From the NCBI RefSeq assembly GCF_017744695.1, contig NZ_JAGIAS010000007.1, forward strand, positions 371,395-435,394: a DNA stretch of 64,000 nt, written 5' to 3'. The notes beneath the pieces were generated by a model, which saw nothing but the letters and a program-made list of their open reading frames with translations, ran no database searches and was not told the DNA's origin. The DNA is from Dyadobacter sp. Its GTDB lineage: Bacteria; Bacteroidota; Bacteroidia; Cytophagales; Spirosomataceae. This document shows, piece after piece, positions 1-7,224 of the stretch (the stretch's first letter is position 1; each line of letters begins with the position of its first letter). Made by a program: the position numbers and the translations under genes.

Positions 1-20
1 TTCAGTTTTTTCATAGTCAT
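1..20 (-). CDS. fabH: start of the next gene, probably fabH (partial)
   Basis: Only the first codons are in the window. On the minus strand two in-frame ATG codons (20-18 and 14-12) open a reading frame starting MTMKKL, or MKKL from the second. In Bacteroidota plsX is normally followed directly by fabH, the beta-ketoacyl-ACP synthase III that starts fatty acid elongation, and its product often begins with a short Met-Lys-Lys stretch. The assignment rests on gene order; the visible sequence is too short to prove it. Confidence 0.4.
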
Positions 21-39
21 GTGGTTGTCGCATCCGTCG

Positions 40-978
40 TTAGTTCAATGCTTGGGCGATGTGCAGGTAAGCTTTGGATTTCACCTGTTTGTAAGCCCAG
101 TCAACCATATTTTTGATGGCCAGAGGTGTTGATACCCCGTGCGCGATCATCACATTTCCATTCACCCCGATAATGGGACTGCCTCCGATGGACTCGTAGT
201 TCGTTTGGTCGATAAAATCGTCCTGGAAACCTCTCTTCTTCGAAATCTCGTACAGAGACTCTCCGAGTTTGAACAAAATATTGCCTGTAAAGCCGTCGGT
301 AACGATCACGTCGGCCTTGTTGGTGAAGAGATCTTTCCCTTCAATATTCCCGATAAAATTGATGCGCTTGTTTTGTTTCAGCAGGGGATAGGTGGCCTGC
401 GAAGTGAGGGAGCCTTTCTGCTCTTCTTCCCCGATATTCATCAACGCAACCCTTGGCTTGTCGATCTGGAAAGTGTGCTGGGCAAAAATCGAACCGATTT
501 CGCCAAATTGTGAAAGGACCTCGGGTTTGCAGTCGGCATTGGCACCGATGTCGAGCATGACGGCATATCCTCCTCCTACCTGCGGCACGAGGCCTGCGAT
601 GGCGGGGCGAAGAATACCTTCAATAGCTTTAATGCTGAAAAGGGCGCCCACGTGCATGGCACCTGTGTTTCCTGCACTGCAGAATATATCTACCTCTTTT
701 TCTTTCAGAAGCTTGAAACCCACACCAATGCTGGAATTGGGTTTTTGAGAAAGGGCTTTGGTAGGATGTTCCCCCATCTCGATTACATCTTCTGCGTGAA
801 CGACGTCAACATTAGTAGGCGTGAAGTTGTGCTGGTTGAATATCTCCCAGATCACGTTCTCACGGCCAATTAAAACGATTCTCGCCTCGGATGGTAGCTC
901 AGAAGAGGCTTGGATCACCCCTTCAACAATTGCTTGCGGAGCTAAATCTCCCCCCATAGCATCTACCGCAATTTTCAT
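40..978 (-). CDS. plsX: phosphate acyltransferase PlsX
   Basis: PlsX converts acyl-ACP to acyl-phosphate, the donor for the first acylation of glycerol-3-phosphate in phospholipid synthesis. It is a peripheral cytoplasmic enzyme. The N-terminus MKIAVDAMGGDLAP is the family signature and fixes the start. Other typical stretches are GVGFKLLKE, FCSAGNTGAMHVGA and VTDGFTGNILFKLGE. The 312 residues are near the usual 310-340. It lies downstream of rpmF on the same strand, with a 131-base gap, and directly before the probable fabH start. This is the common Bacteroidota order DUF177-rpmF-plsX-fabH, which links ribosome and lipid synthesis. Confidence 0.97.
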   Translation of the reverse strand: MKIAVDAMGGDLAPQAIVEGVIQASSELPSEARIVLIGRENVIWEIFNQHNFTPTNVDVVHAEDVIEMGEHPTKALSQKPNSSIGVGFKLLKEKEVDIFCSAGNTGAMHVGALFSIKAIEGILRPAIAGLVPQVGGGYAVMLDIGANADCKPEVLSQFGEIGSIFAQHTFQIDKPRVALMNIGEEEQKGSLTSQATYPLLKQNKRINFIGNIEGKDLFTNKADVIVTDGFTGNILFKLGESLYEISKKRGFQDDFIDQTNYESIGGSPIIGVNGNVMIAHGVSTPLAIKNMVDWAYKQVKSKAYLHIAQALN

Positions 979-1109
979 TTACACGCTGTTATTTTGACAA
1001 ATAAGTTAGAAACCGAAGGTGTAAATTTAGCAGATGTGCCGCAGTAAAAAAGAATTTCGCAACAACTTTTATAGGGCTGCTGCGAAATTGAATTGCTCAT
1101 CGACTGAAA

Positions 1110-1304
1110 CTAAACCGTTTTAGTATAGTTCTCAACTACAACCTTTCCTCTGTAAACCAGGTTGCCTTCGTGTACGTGTGCACGGTGCAATTGGTGGATT
1201 TCTCCGGTTGTAGCATCAGTTCCCAACTGCTTTCCGGTAAGGAAATCGTGCGCTCTGCGTGAATCGCGACGGGTGCTGGAATGTCTCCGCTTAGGATGTG
1301 CCAT
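1110..1304 (-). CDS. rpmF: 50S ribosomal protein L32
   Basis: Small basic ribosomal protein of the large subunit. The N-terminus MAHPKRRHSSTRRDSRRAHDF is the classic L32 opening, and 64 residues is the normal size. The usual zinc-binding cysteines are absent, so this is a cysteine-free L32, which is common in Bacteroidota. It sits between the DUF177 gene and plsX on the same strand. The 132-base gap upstream contains two 20-bp palindromes. Confidence 0.97.
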   Translation of the reverse strand: MAHPKRRHSSTRRDSRRAHDFLTGKQLGTDATTGEIHQLHRAHVHEGNLVYRGKVVVENYTKTV

Positions 1305-1345
1305 GATATTTTTGGTCTATTGTTTTTACTATTTATAATCTATAT

Positions 1346-1365
1346 CAGTCAGTTTCAACTGACTG
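1346..1365. repeat. 20-bp palindrome upstream of rpmF (copy 1)
   Basis: CAGTCAGTTTCAACTGACTG has perfect 9-base arms around a 2-base centre (TC). It lies between the DUF177 gene and rpmF and can form a hairpin in their common transcript. No T-run follows on the minus strand, so it is not a typical terminator. Its 9-2-9 design matches the REP-like palindromes near 31.7 and 32.3 kb, although the stem sequence differs. Confidence 0.6.
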
Positions 1366-1401
1366 TAAAATGATTCTTTTTCATTCTCTCTCAATTCTTT
1401 G

Positions 1402-1421
1402 CAGTTGATTTTAATCAACTG
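1402..1421. repeat. 20-bp palindrome upstream of rpmF (copy 2)
   Basis: CAGTTGATTTTAATCAACTG has perfect 9-base arms and a 2-base centre (TT). It lies 36 bases from the first palindrome and has the same architecture with a different stem. It may be a processing site, an attenuator, or a remnant of a REP-type element. No T-run follows on the minus strand. Confidence 0.55.
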
Positions 1422-1436
1422 ATCCAAAGAGAAAGC

Positions 1437-1994
1437 TTATTTTTTCAAATTCTTCAATGCTTCCCAGCGAGGGTCGATCTTCTCTTCATCCTGCCCATCT
1501 TCCCCTTCCTCCGTTTCTCCGCCGGAAGTGTACACCAATGTGCCTTCTTCCTCGTCATCCTCCAAATCGAAATCGTCTTCCTCTGTCCGCAGGCTCGGGT
1601 GGAGCTTCTTCACTGGTAACGATAACGCGATGAAATCAAAAATATAACGCGCTACGTTGATCCTGTTGGTGTTACGGCTGATGATCTCGATCTCTTCCGT
1701 CAGTTCTTCATTGTGATCGCCGAACTTTAAAATAATGCGTTCGTCGGAATCAATCGGTTCTTCGAACGTTTCCAGGCTGCGGTCACAAGTCAGGGTTACG
1801 CTTCCTTGCGTGTGAAAACGGAGCTGGATCATCGTCGCCGATTTGCTGAGGATCACGTGCGTTTTGAAGTGCCCGTGCTCGATCAGATCCTGCTCCATTT
1901 CTTCAAAAAAAGCGTCGCCAGACTCCATATCATAGTCATACTGTTTGTCTTCCAAACCGTAAATGTCTATGTTGTATTTACTTAGCTCTTTCAC
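1437..1994 (-). CDS. DUF177 / YceD family protein
   Basis: YceD-family protein, encoded next to rpmF in most bacteria and implicated in 23S rRNA or large-subunit maturation. The conserved core includes 'LTCDRSLETFEEPID', with the family's usual CDR box, followed by a very acidic tail (residues about 150-175) and the end DPRWEALKNLKK, which is typical. I chose GTG at 1994 (protein V/M-KELSKYNIDIYGLEDKQ, 185 residues). A longer frame opens upstream, but the -7 box TACCTTTG at 2015-2022 lies inside that extension, so a transcript could not encode it. Confidence 0.88.
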   Translation of the reverse strand: MKELSKYNIDIYGLEDKQYDYDMESGDAFFEEMEQDLIEHGHFKTHVILSKSATMIQLRFHTQGSVTLTCDRSLETFEEPIDSDERIILKFGDHNEELTEEIEIISRNTNRINVARYIFDFIALSLPVKKLHPSLRTEEDDFDLEDDEEEGTLVYTSGGETEEGEDGQDEEKIDPRWEALKNLKK

Positions 1995-2014
1995 TTTTTC
2001 TGTCAAAAGGAGTG

Positions 2015-2022
2015 CAAAGGTA
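2015..2022 (-). promoter_or_regulatory. Bacteroidota -7 promoter box for the DUF177-rpmF-plsX block
   Basis: On the minus strand the sequence is TACCTTTG, an exact match to TAnnTTTG. It lies about 20 bases before the GTG chosen as the DUF177 start. No clear -33 TTG is seen at the standard distance. Confidence 0.6.
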
Positions 2023-2093
2023 ATGTGTTTCAGTTTAATAAAAAACATTGGGCCGGAAAATTGTTGCCCGCCTGCCGCTATTCTTTGGTGTTA

Positions 2094-2726
2094 TCAGATT
2101 TTCCGCGCCGGATTCCCGAAATAGGTAGCGCCAGCCGGTACATTCTCCACCACCACCGATCCAGCACCGATCCGCGCATTCTTGCCGACCTGTATACCCG
2201 CCACGATTACCGCGCCAGAGCCGATGAACACGCCGTCGCCCAACGCCACGCGGTCATTCACGATCGCGCCCGCGCCTATGGTCACGAAGTCGCCTATGAT
2301 GGCCGAAGTATCAACGATTGCCCCCGTTTGTACAAGGCAGTGATGACCGACCACCGTGCGTGCGCCGATCGTAGCACGCGCTGCAATGAGGTTACCGTGC
2401 CCGATCGACGCCATACCGGAGATCACGGCGCTGTCATGGATCGCATTCACGGGCATATTCTTGTATTCCTCGTTCAGTGTTTCCACGAGGCGTTCCCGCA
2501 CCGAGCGCTCGCCGATCGCGATGAATGCCTCGCATTTGGAGCCTATTATATTAAGGTAGCTCGTATCGTCGGTATTGCCGAGCACGCTCACATCGCCGAA
2601 CTCTTTGCCGTGCAGCTCTGCGTGGTCGTCGAGGAAGCCGTAGACGAGTACATTGTTTCTTCTGAAAATATCGAGGGCCTGCATACCGAGGTCGCCGGCG
2701 CCGAAGATTAATACGGGGTTTTCCAT
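2094..2726 (-). CDS. NeuD/PglD-type sugar O-/N-acyltransferase
   Basis: Acyltransferase of the sialic-acid/sugar acyltransferase group. The N-terminal Rossmann-like half begins MENPVLIFGAGDLGMQAL, containing the nucleotide-binding GAGDLG. The C-terminal half is a left-handed beta-helix of hexapeptide repeats (I/V-G-x-G/A type, about residues 90-205), for example 'IGHGNLIAARATIGART' and 'IGSGAVIVAGIQVGKNARIG'. Such enzymes transfer acetyl groups from acetyl-CoA to nucleotide-linked or surface sugars. The ATG at 2726 gives the family-like N-terminus; an in-frame ATG at 2759 would add 11 residues without family character. It lies upstream of the DUF177 gene on the same strand. Confidence 0.85.
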   Translation of the reverse strand: MENPVLIFGAGDLGMQALDIFRRNNVLVYGFLDDHAELHGKEFGDVSVLGNTDDTSYLNIIGSKCEAFIAIGERSVRERLVETLNEEYKNMPVNAIHDSAVISGMASIGHGNLIAARATIGARTVVGHHCLVQTGAIVDTSAIIGDFVTIGAGAIVNDRVALGDGVFIGSGAVIVAGIQVGKNARIGAGSVVVENVPAGATYFGNPARKI

Positions 2727-2811
2727 AATTGCTGTTGTTATCGAATAAAAAGTCTTCATCTGAATGGTTGGTTCAAATGAAGACTTAAAAATTTAGGCTT
2801 GAATATCGTAC

Positions 2812-3477
2812 TTACAGGAATGTTACCCTGAAAACAAACGGGCTGCCGTAAGGTGACAGGTTCTGTCCGCTGTATTTATCGATCTGGCTGTCGTAGCTGA
2901 AATTATACAGCGCGGTCAAATGCACTGCTTTGATAAACTTCCCGCCGATGGGCTGGGAATAGGATGCACCGGCCATGGGTGAACCCAGCCATTGCCGCTT
3001 CTGATACGAGCCCTCTACATTCAGCGCTTCAAACTCGCCGATGATGTTGACTGGCGGGATCACATTGTACATCATGAATGCGCGGCCACCATAGTAGGCG
3101 GTGTTGATATCATAATATTTATAGCGGAAATACATGATCGTTGCGCCCACGCCGCCGACGAGCTTTTCGGTCAACTCGTAACCGGCCATGGGTGAAAGGT
3201 TAATGTTTGTCACACTTCCGAGGCTCAATCCGAAGCTGCCTCCGAGGCGCAGCCTTTCGATGAATTTTTTGTCTTCGAAATCTGCGAGTTTCTTCTTTTC
3301 AGCCAGAACGGGTTTCTGATCTTGTGGTTTTCTTTCGACGGGAGGTACTTCCTTTCTTTCCGGCTGGTCCTTCCGAAGCGAATCGGGGCGGTAGTATTCG
3401 TCATTCTGCGCCATGAGCGAAGGACTGATCAAAACCGCCAGGAGAAACAGGAATGGCAGGAGAATTTTACTTTTCAT
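2812..3477 (-). CDS. exported outer-membrane beta-barrel-like protein, unknown function
   Basis: Begins MKSKILLPFLFLLAVLISPSLMAQ, a clear signal peptide cut after MAQ, which fixes the start at 3477 although the open frame continues upstream. After a charged Pro/Lys-rich linker (residues about 25-60), the rest alternates short amphipathic strands such as 'LRLGGSFGLSLGSVTNINLSPMAGYEL', and the protein ends in Phe-Leu after an aromatic strand. This suggests a small outer-membrane beta-barrel. No known family was recognised. It is divergent from the M61 peptidase gene, about 108 bases away. Confidence 0.75.
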   Translation of the reverse strand: MKSKILLPFLFLLAVLISPSLMAQNDEYYRPDSLRKDQPERKEVPPVERKPQDQKPVLAEKKKLADFEDKKFIERLRLGGSFGLSLGSVTNINLSPMAGYELTEKLVGGVGATIMYFRYKYYDINTAYYGGRAFMMYNVIPPVNIIGEFEALNVEGSYQKRQWLGSPMAGASYSQPIGGKFIKAVHLTALYNFSYDSQIDKYSGQNLSPYGSPFVFRVTFL

Positions 3478-3584
3478 CTTAAAATCGTTTATTTTATAAT
3501 GTTGTAACTGGTAACGTAGGACTATCTGGTTTTTGTCTACGGAAACTGCGCTTCCGGCTCCTCTTAACACCACGCGTTTCGTAT

Positions 3585-5081
3585 ATGCTCTATCACATTT
3601 CGGTTCCTGACCCACAAAACCGTTTCCTTGACATCACTTATACCATCTCCGAAATCCACAGCGAACAGATCGAAATCCAGCTGCCCGCATGGCGCCCGGG
3701 GCGGTACGAACTTCAAAACTTCGCCAAAAATATTCAATTTATCGAAGCGATCTCTGCCGCTGGTCACAAACTGCCCCTGCATAAGGTAACCAAAGACCGC
3801 TGGCGGGTTGGAACAGCGGGCGAAAACGAGGTGCGGATACATTATACTTACTATGCATCCATTCAAAATGCGGGTAGCAGCTACGTAGACGATGAATTGT
3901 GGTACCTCAACTTCATCAACTTCTGCATGTATACTGAAGGCCGCATTGCAGAGCCTTACCTTGTCGAGCTCGATTTGCCCGACGGTTACCAGGTTGCATG
4001 CGGATTACCATCGGCTGGTAAGAATGCATTATCGGCGAGAGATTTTTACCAATTGGTCGACAGCCCGATGCTGGCCTCGGAAACCTTGCAAAAGTGCGAA
4101 TACGAAGTCCGCGGCGTTCATTTTAAAATATGGATGCATGGAAACCTCAAACCCAACTGGCGGCGCATCGAGCGTGACTTCCGCCGTTTCTCGCGCGAAC
4201 AAATTGCGATGATGGGCGAGTTTCCCGAGAAGGATTACCATTTCCTGAACCTGATTTTACCAACGGCATTCTACCACGGCGTAGAGCACCAGAATTCCAC
4301 GATGATTGTGCTCGGGCCGGACGACGAGGGTGAAGGCCTCTACTCCGACCTCCTGGGCGTGAGCTCGCACGAACTTTTCCACGCCTGGAACATCATCCGC
4401 ATCCGCCCGGCGGAGCTTTTGCCTTATGATTTTACCAAAGAAAATTACTTCCAGACCTGCTTCGTGGCCGAAGGCTGCACGACCTATTATGGCGACCTTT
4501 TCCTGAGACGCGCCGGCGTTTTCAATGATGATACTTATGTGAAGGAGTTGCAGGTTTATATGAAGCGCCATTTCGAAAGCAGTGCCCACGCGGCGCAGTC
4601 GCTTGCGGAATCGTCGTTCGATCTTTGGCTGGATGGGTATGAAAAGGGTATCCCGAACCGGAAGGTGTCGGTTTACCATAAGGGCGCATTGGTAGCGCTT
4701 ATTCTGGATTTGTATTTGAGGAAGAAAACTAATCACGCCCAGTCGCTGGACGATGTGATGAAGCTGCTATGGGTGCGTTTTGGAAAGCCGTTTGTCGGTT
4801 ATACGCTCGAAGATTATATCGGCATTGTCGAGGAAGTGGCCGGAGAATCGCTGGAATGGTATTGGAAAGAATGCATTTTCACAGCCGCACCACTTGAAGA
4901 CCGGTTGAACGAAGCGCTCGGATTTGTAGGATTGCAAATGTCGGTTTTCAGCAATGGAAATGTGCAATTGAATGTGCTGGATGATTTTAAGGCACAAGTC
5001 CAACGCGAAAAATGGCTGGAAACGGCGCAGGTACTGACGGTCGAGGAGGAGGAATTGGAAGACGGGGACGAGGAAGAGTGA
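3585..5081 (+). CDS. M61 family (glycyl aminopeptidase-like) metallopeptidase, short form
   Basis: Zinc peptidase related to M61 glycyl aminopeptidase. The N-terminal beta domain contains 'PAWRPGRYELQNFAKNI', a hallmark of the family. The catalytic domain has HELFHAWN (zinc ligands H262 and H266, catalytic E263) and a downstream FVAEGCTTYY with the third ligand E296. At 498 residues it is shorter than the usual 580-620: the PDZ domain normally found at the C-terminus is missing, and an acidic tail (EEEELEDGDEEE) is present instead. There is no signal peptide, so it probably works in the cytoplasm. Confidence 0.9.
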   Translation: MLYHISVPDPQNRFLDITYTISEIHSEQIEIQLPAWRPGRYELQNFAKNIQFIEAISAAGHKLPLHKVTKDRWRVGTAGENEVRIHYTYYASIQNAGSSYVDDELWYLNFINFCMYTEGRIAEPYLVELDLPDGYQVACGLPSAGKNALSARDFYQLVDSPMLASETLQKCEYEVRGVHFKIWMHGNLKPNWRRIERDFRRFSREQIAMMGEFPEKDYHFLNLILPTAFYHGVEHQNSTMIVLGPDDEGEGLYSDLLGVSSHELFHAWNIIRIRPAELLPYDFTKENYFQTCFVAEGCTTYYGDLFLRRAGVFNDDTYVKELQVYMKRHFESSAHAAQSLAESSFDLWLDGYEKGIPNRKVSVYHKGALVALILDLYLRKKTNHAQSLDDVMKLLWVRFGKPFVGYTLEDYIGIVEEVAGESLEWYWKECIFTAAPLEDRLNEALGFVGLQMSVFSNGNVQLNVLDDFKAQVQREKWLETAQVLTVEEEELEDGDEEE

Positions 5082-5088
5082 GATAGAT

Positions 5089-5120
5089 ACTTCGGCTGTC
5101 GGCAATCGGCTGTCGGCTTT
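5089..5120. repeat. GCCGA-rich dispersed repeat, copy 1
   Basis: Two near-identical CGGCTGTCGGC units separated by AAT, between the convergent M61 and epimerase genes. The reverse complement, with its AAAGCCG...CCGAAGT ends, resembles the element at 7114-7138, so this is probably a small dispersed intergenic repeat. Confidence 0.4.
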
Positions 5121-5176
5121 TTATGGGATGTAGCGTGCGAATGCAAGTATTTTGTAACATTTTCGATAGCCGAAGT

Positions 5177-6094
5177 TTATCCCAACTCTGCTCTCAAAGC
5201 ACCTTCCAGCTCCCCATACCAGTACCGAAACTCCGTCTCGCCTACAATCCGCTCATTAATCACATAATTCCCACCGAGCACCACCGCTGCCATTTCTCCG
5301 AAAACCAGCTTCAATGCAAATGCAGGAACATTGGGAAACCACTGCGGGCGGTGGAGGACTTTGCAAATGGCTTTTGTAAGCGCTTCATTAGTTACTGGTG
5401 GTGTTGCAACGGCATTATAGGCCCCGTGCCAGCTTTCATTTTCCAACGCCTCGATGTATAACCTACACATATCGTCGAGGTGGATCCAGGACATCCATTG
5501 CTTGCCGGAGCCCAGTGGCGCGCCCGCGCCGAACCGCGCGGGTAATGCCATTTTGGGGATTGCGCCACCGTCTTTGCTGATCACAATACCGGTCCGAAGC
5601 TTAACCGTACGAATGCCTAATGCGGCAATTTCGTCGGCCGCTTTTTCCCATTCGATGCTTACGTGGGAGAGAAAATCGTTGCCTGCGGGTGTGTTTTCAG
5701 TATTTTTGGCGTCGCCGGTATCCTGGCCGTAGTAGCTGATGCCCGAGGCTGACACGAATGCAACCGGTTTTACAGGCATTTCGGCGAGCTTTCGGGCAAT
5801 GAGGCGGATCGATTCGGTACGGCTTTCCAGGATGGCTTTTTTGCGTTCCTCCGTCCAGCGGCCGTCGCCTACATTGGTACCAGCCAAATGCACGAGAAAA
5901 TGCAGGTTATCCAATGCGCCTTCCTCAATATATCCTTTTTGAATATCCCATTCAAAAACCTGAACATGAGGTATACTGGATTTTTTTCGGCTCAAAAATG
6001 CGACTTCATAGTCCTTTTCGAGCAGCATTTGCGTAAGCCGCTTGCCTATAAGGCCCGCGCCTCCGGTGATCAGTACTTTCTTTCCCATAATCAA
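5177..6094 (-). CDS. TIGR01777 family NAD(P)-dependent epimerase (SDR39U1/YfcH type)
   Basis: Short-chain dehydrogenase/epimerase-like protein of the YfcH/SDR39U1 family. The Rossmann fold starts 'VLITGGAGLIGKRLTQML', with the TGxxGxxG nucleotide-binding motif. Family features follow: 'VHLAGTNVGDGRWTEERKKAILESR', 'SASGISYYGQ' and the C-terminal 'MSWIHLDDMCRLYIEALEN'. The substrate is unknown for the family. Two starts are possible (MIMGKK or MGKK, two codons apart). The LPLAT gene ends 23 bases upstream on the same strand, so the two may be co-transcribed. Confidence 0.92.
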   Translation of the reverse strand: MIMGKKVLITGGAGLIGKRLTQMLLEKDYEVAFLSRKKSSIPHVQVFEWDIQKGYIEEGALDNLHFLVHLAGTNVGDGRWTEERKKAILESRTESIRLIARKLAEMPVKPVAFVSASGISYYGQDTGDAKNTENTPAGNDFLSHVSIEWEKAADEIAALGIRTVKLRTGIVISKDGGAIPKMALPARFGAGAPLGSGKQWMSWIHLDDMCRLYIEALENESWHGAYNAVATPPVTNEALTKAICKVLHRPQWFPNVPAFALKLVFGEMAAVVLGGNYVINERIVGETEFRYWYGELEGALRAELG

Positions 6095-6117
6095 TGCTTT
6101 GAAAAAAGCATACCGTG

Positions 6118-6963
6118 CTAGATTTCGGCCGATGGCAATGCGTCGCCCGGCGAACCGTCGCCCGGCGATCCGTCGCGCGGAGCCTCCTGCTCGATCGCCT
6201 GCGTTACGCGTGCGACCATTTCTTCTACCGACTCGTCGGGACGGAAATGCATGGGTGGCTTGAACTGAACGGTCAGCCGGGTGTTCCGCTTTTTAAAACG
6301 CAGTCCTTTTTTGTCAAATGCCCGTCTGAAGCCATTGATCACGACCGGGATCACGATCGGATGATGGTCGTTGATCAAATGCGCTGTGCCTTTGCGTACA
6401 GGGGCATACGGTTTGGTGGTTCCTTGCGGGAAGCTCACCACCCAGCCATGCTGCAAACCCATCCCGATGCGGTCCTGGGCGGAGGTATCGAGTTGGCGTT
6501 TCACGTCTTCGCCATTGGCCCGCCATGAGCGTTCGATGGTAATGGCACCACCCATACTGAACACTTTGGGTAAAAAACCACCTTTCATGGTTTCGGCTGC
6601 GGCTACGTAGTACATTCTCGCCCGGGGTGAAAGCAGGTAAAACGGCGGGGACATGGTGTCTTTATAACCCCATTTGACAGCACAGAAAATATGAAAGAAT
6701 GCGATAACGTCCGCAAAATAGGTCTGGTGGTTTGAAAGAAAAAGCACGCCCTGGTCCGGAAGGTCCATCAGGTGTTCGGTGCCGGTAATGCGGGTTTTAT
6801 TGACGGCCGTATAGCGGTAATAAGTGGCCCAACCGAGTATGAAAATGAGTAATCGTTTAATAGCCAGAAAGTTGCCGAATGGATCTTTCTCGAACAAGCC
6901 CAGGAAGTCTAGTCGGGCGAGCCAGGAAGGGAGTGCGCTATATGTGATCTTTTTAAAACTCAT
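6118..6963 (-). CDS. 1-acyl-glycerol-3-phosphate acyltransferase-like (LPLAT) protein
   Basis: Membrane-associated lysophospholipid acyltransferase. It has the acceptor motif 'SNHQTYFAD' (residues about 76-84; five residues separate His and Asp where the classic motif has four), a middle block 'GGAITIERSWR', and 'SFPQGTTKPYAPVRKG' in place of the classic FPEGT block. A hydrophobic segment at about residues 37-48 may anchor it. The C-terminus ends in a short Gly-Ser-Pro-Asp repeat encoded by a 15-bp tandem duplication. Substrate specificity cannot be read from the sequence. Confidence 0.85.
   Translation of the reverse strand: MSFKKITYSALPSWLARLDFLGLFEKDPFGNFLAIKRLLIFILGWATYYRYTAVNKTRITGTEHLMDLPDQGVLFLSNHQTYFADVIAFFHIFCAVKWGYKDTMSPPFYLLSPRARMYYVAAAETMKGGFLPKVFSMGGAITIERSWRANGEDVKRQLDTSAQDRIGMGLQHGWVVSFPQGTTKPYAPVRKGTAHLINDHHPIVIPVVINGFRRAFDKKGLRFKKRNTRLTVQFKPPMHFRPDESVEEMVARVTQAIEQEAPRDGSPGDGSPGDALPSAEI
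6142..6180. repeat. 15-bp tandem repeat inside the LPLAT gene
   Basis: About 2.6 copies of GTCGCCCGGCGAACC (second copy with T for A, third partial). It encodes the repeated DGSPG residues near the end of the LPLAT protein. The period is a multiple of three, so copy-number change would keep the frame. Confidence 0.7.
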
Positions 6964-7113
6964 AATGGTGTAAACGGGGCATTCGGGCTTAGGAGGTGTC
7001 GTTTGTATTCAAGTTTGTTCCACCCGGTTTTGGGAAGAAGTGGTAATTTAGAGAATAAGCCGGCGTAATGGCAAATATTTTTACGACCGCCCATTGTTCA
7101 GTGCCCAAAGTCG

Positions 7114-7138
7114 AAAGCCGTCAGCCGAATGCCGAAGT
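7114..7138. repeat. GCCGA-rich dispersed repeat, copy 2
   Basis: AAAGCCGTCAGCCGAATGCC followed by GAAGT. It resembles the reverse complement of the element at 5089-5120. It lies upstream of the M48 gene and outside its likely promoter. Confidence 0.35.
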
Positions 7139-7157
7139 CACTATTTGGCATGATTCT

Positions 7158-7189
7158 TTGCATATAATTCGCGAGAACATTTAATTTTG
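7158..7189 (+). promoter_or_regulatory. promoter of the M48 peptidase gene
   Basis: TTG at 7158-7160 and TAATTTTG at 7182-7189, separated by 21 bases, match the Bacteroidota -33/-7 pattern. The start codon follows 35 bases after the -7 box. Confidence 0.6.
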
Positions 7190-7224
7190 ACCAATCCCTT
7201 CATTCAAGTCATTTTTCAAATTTT

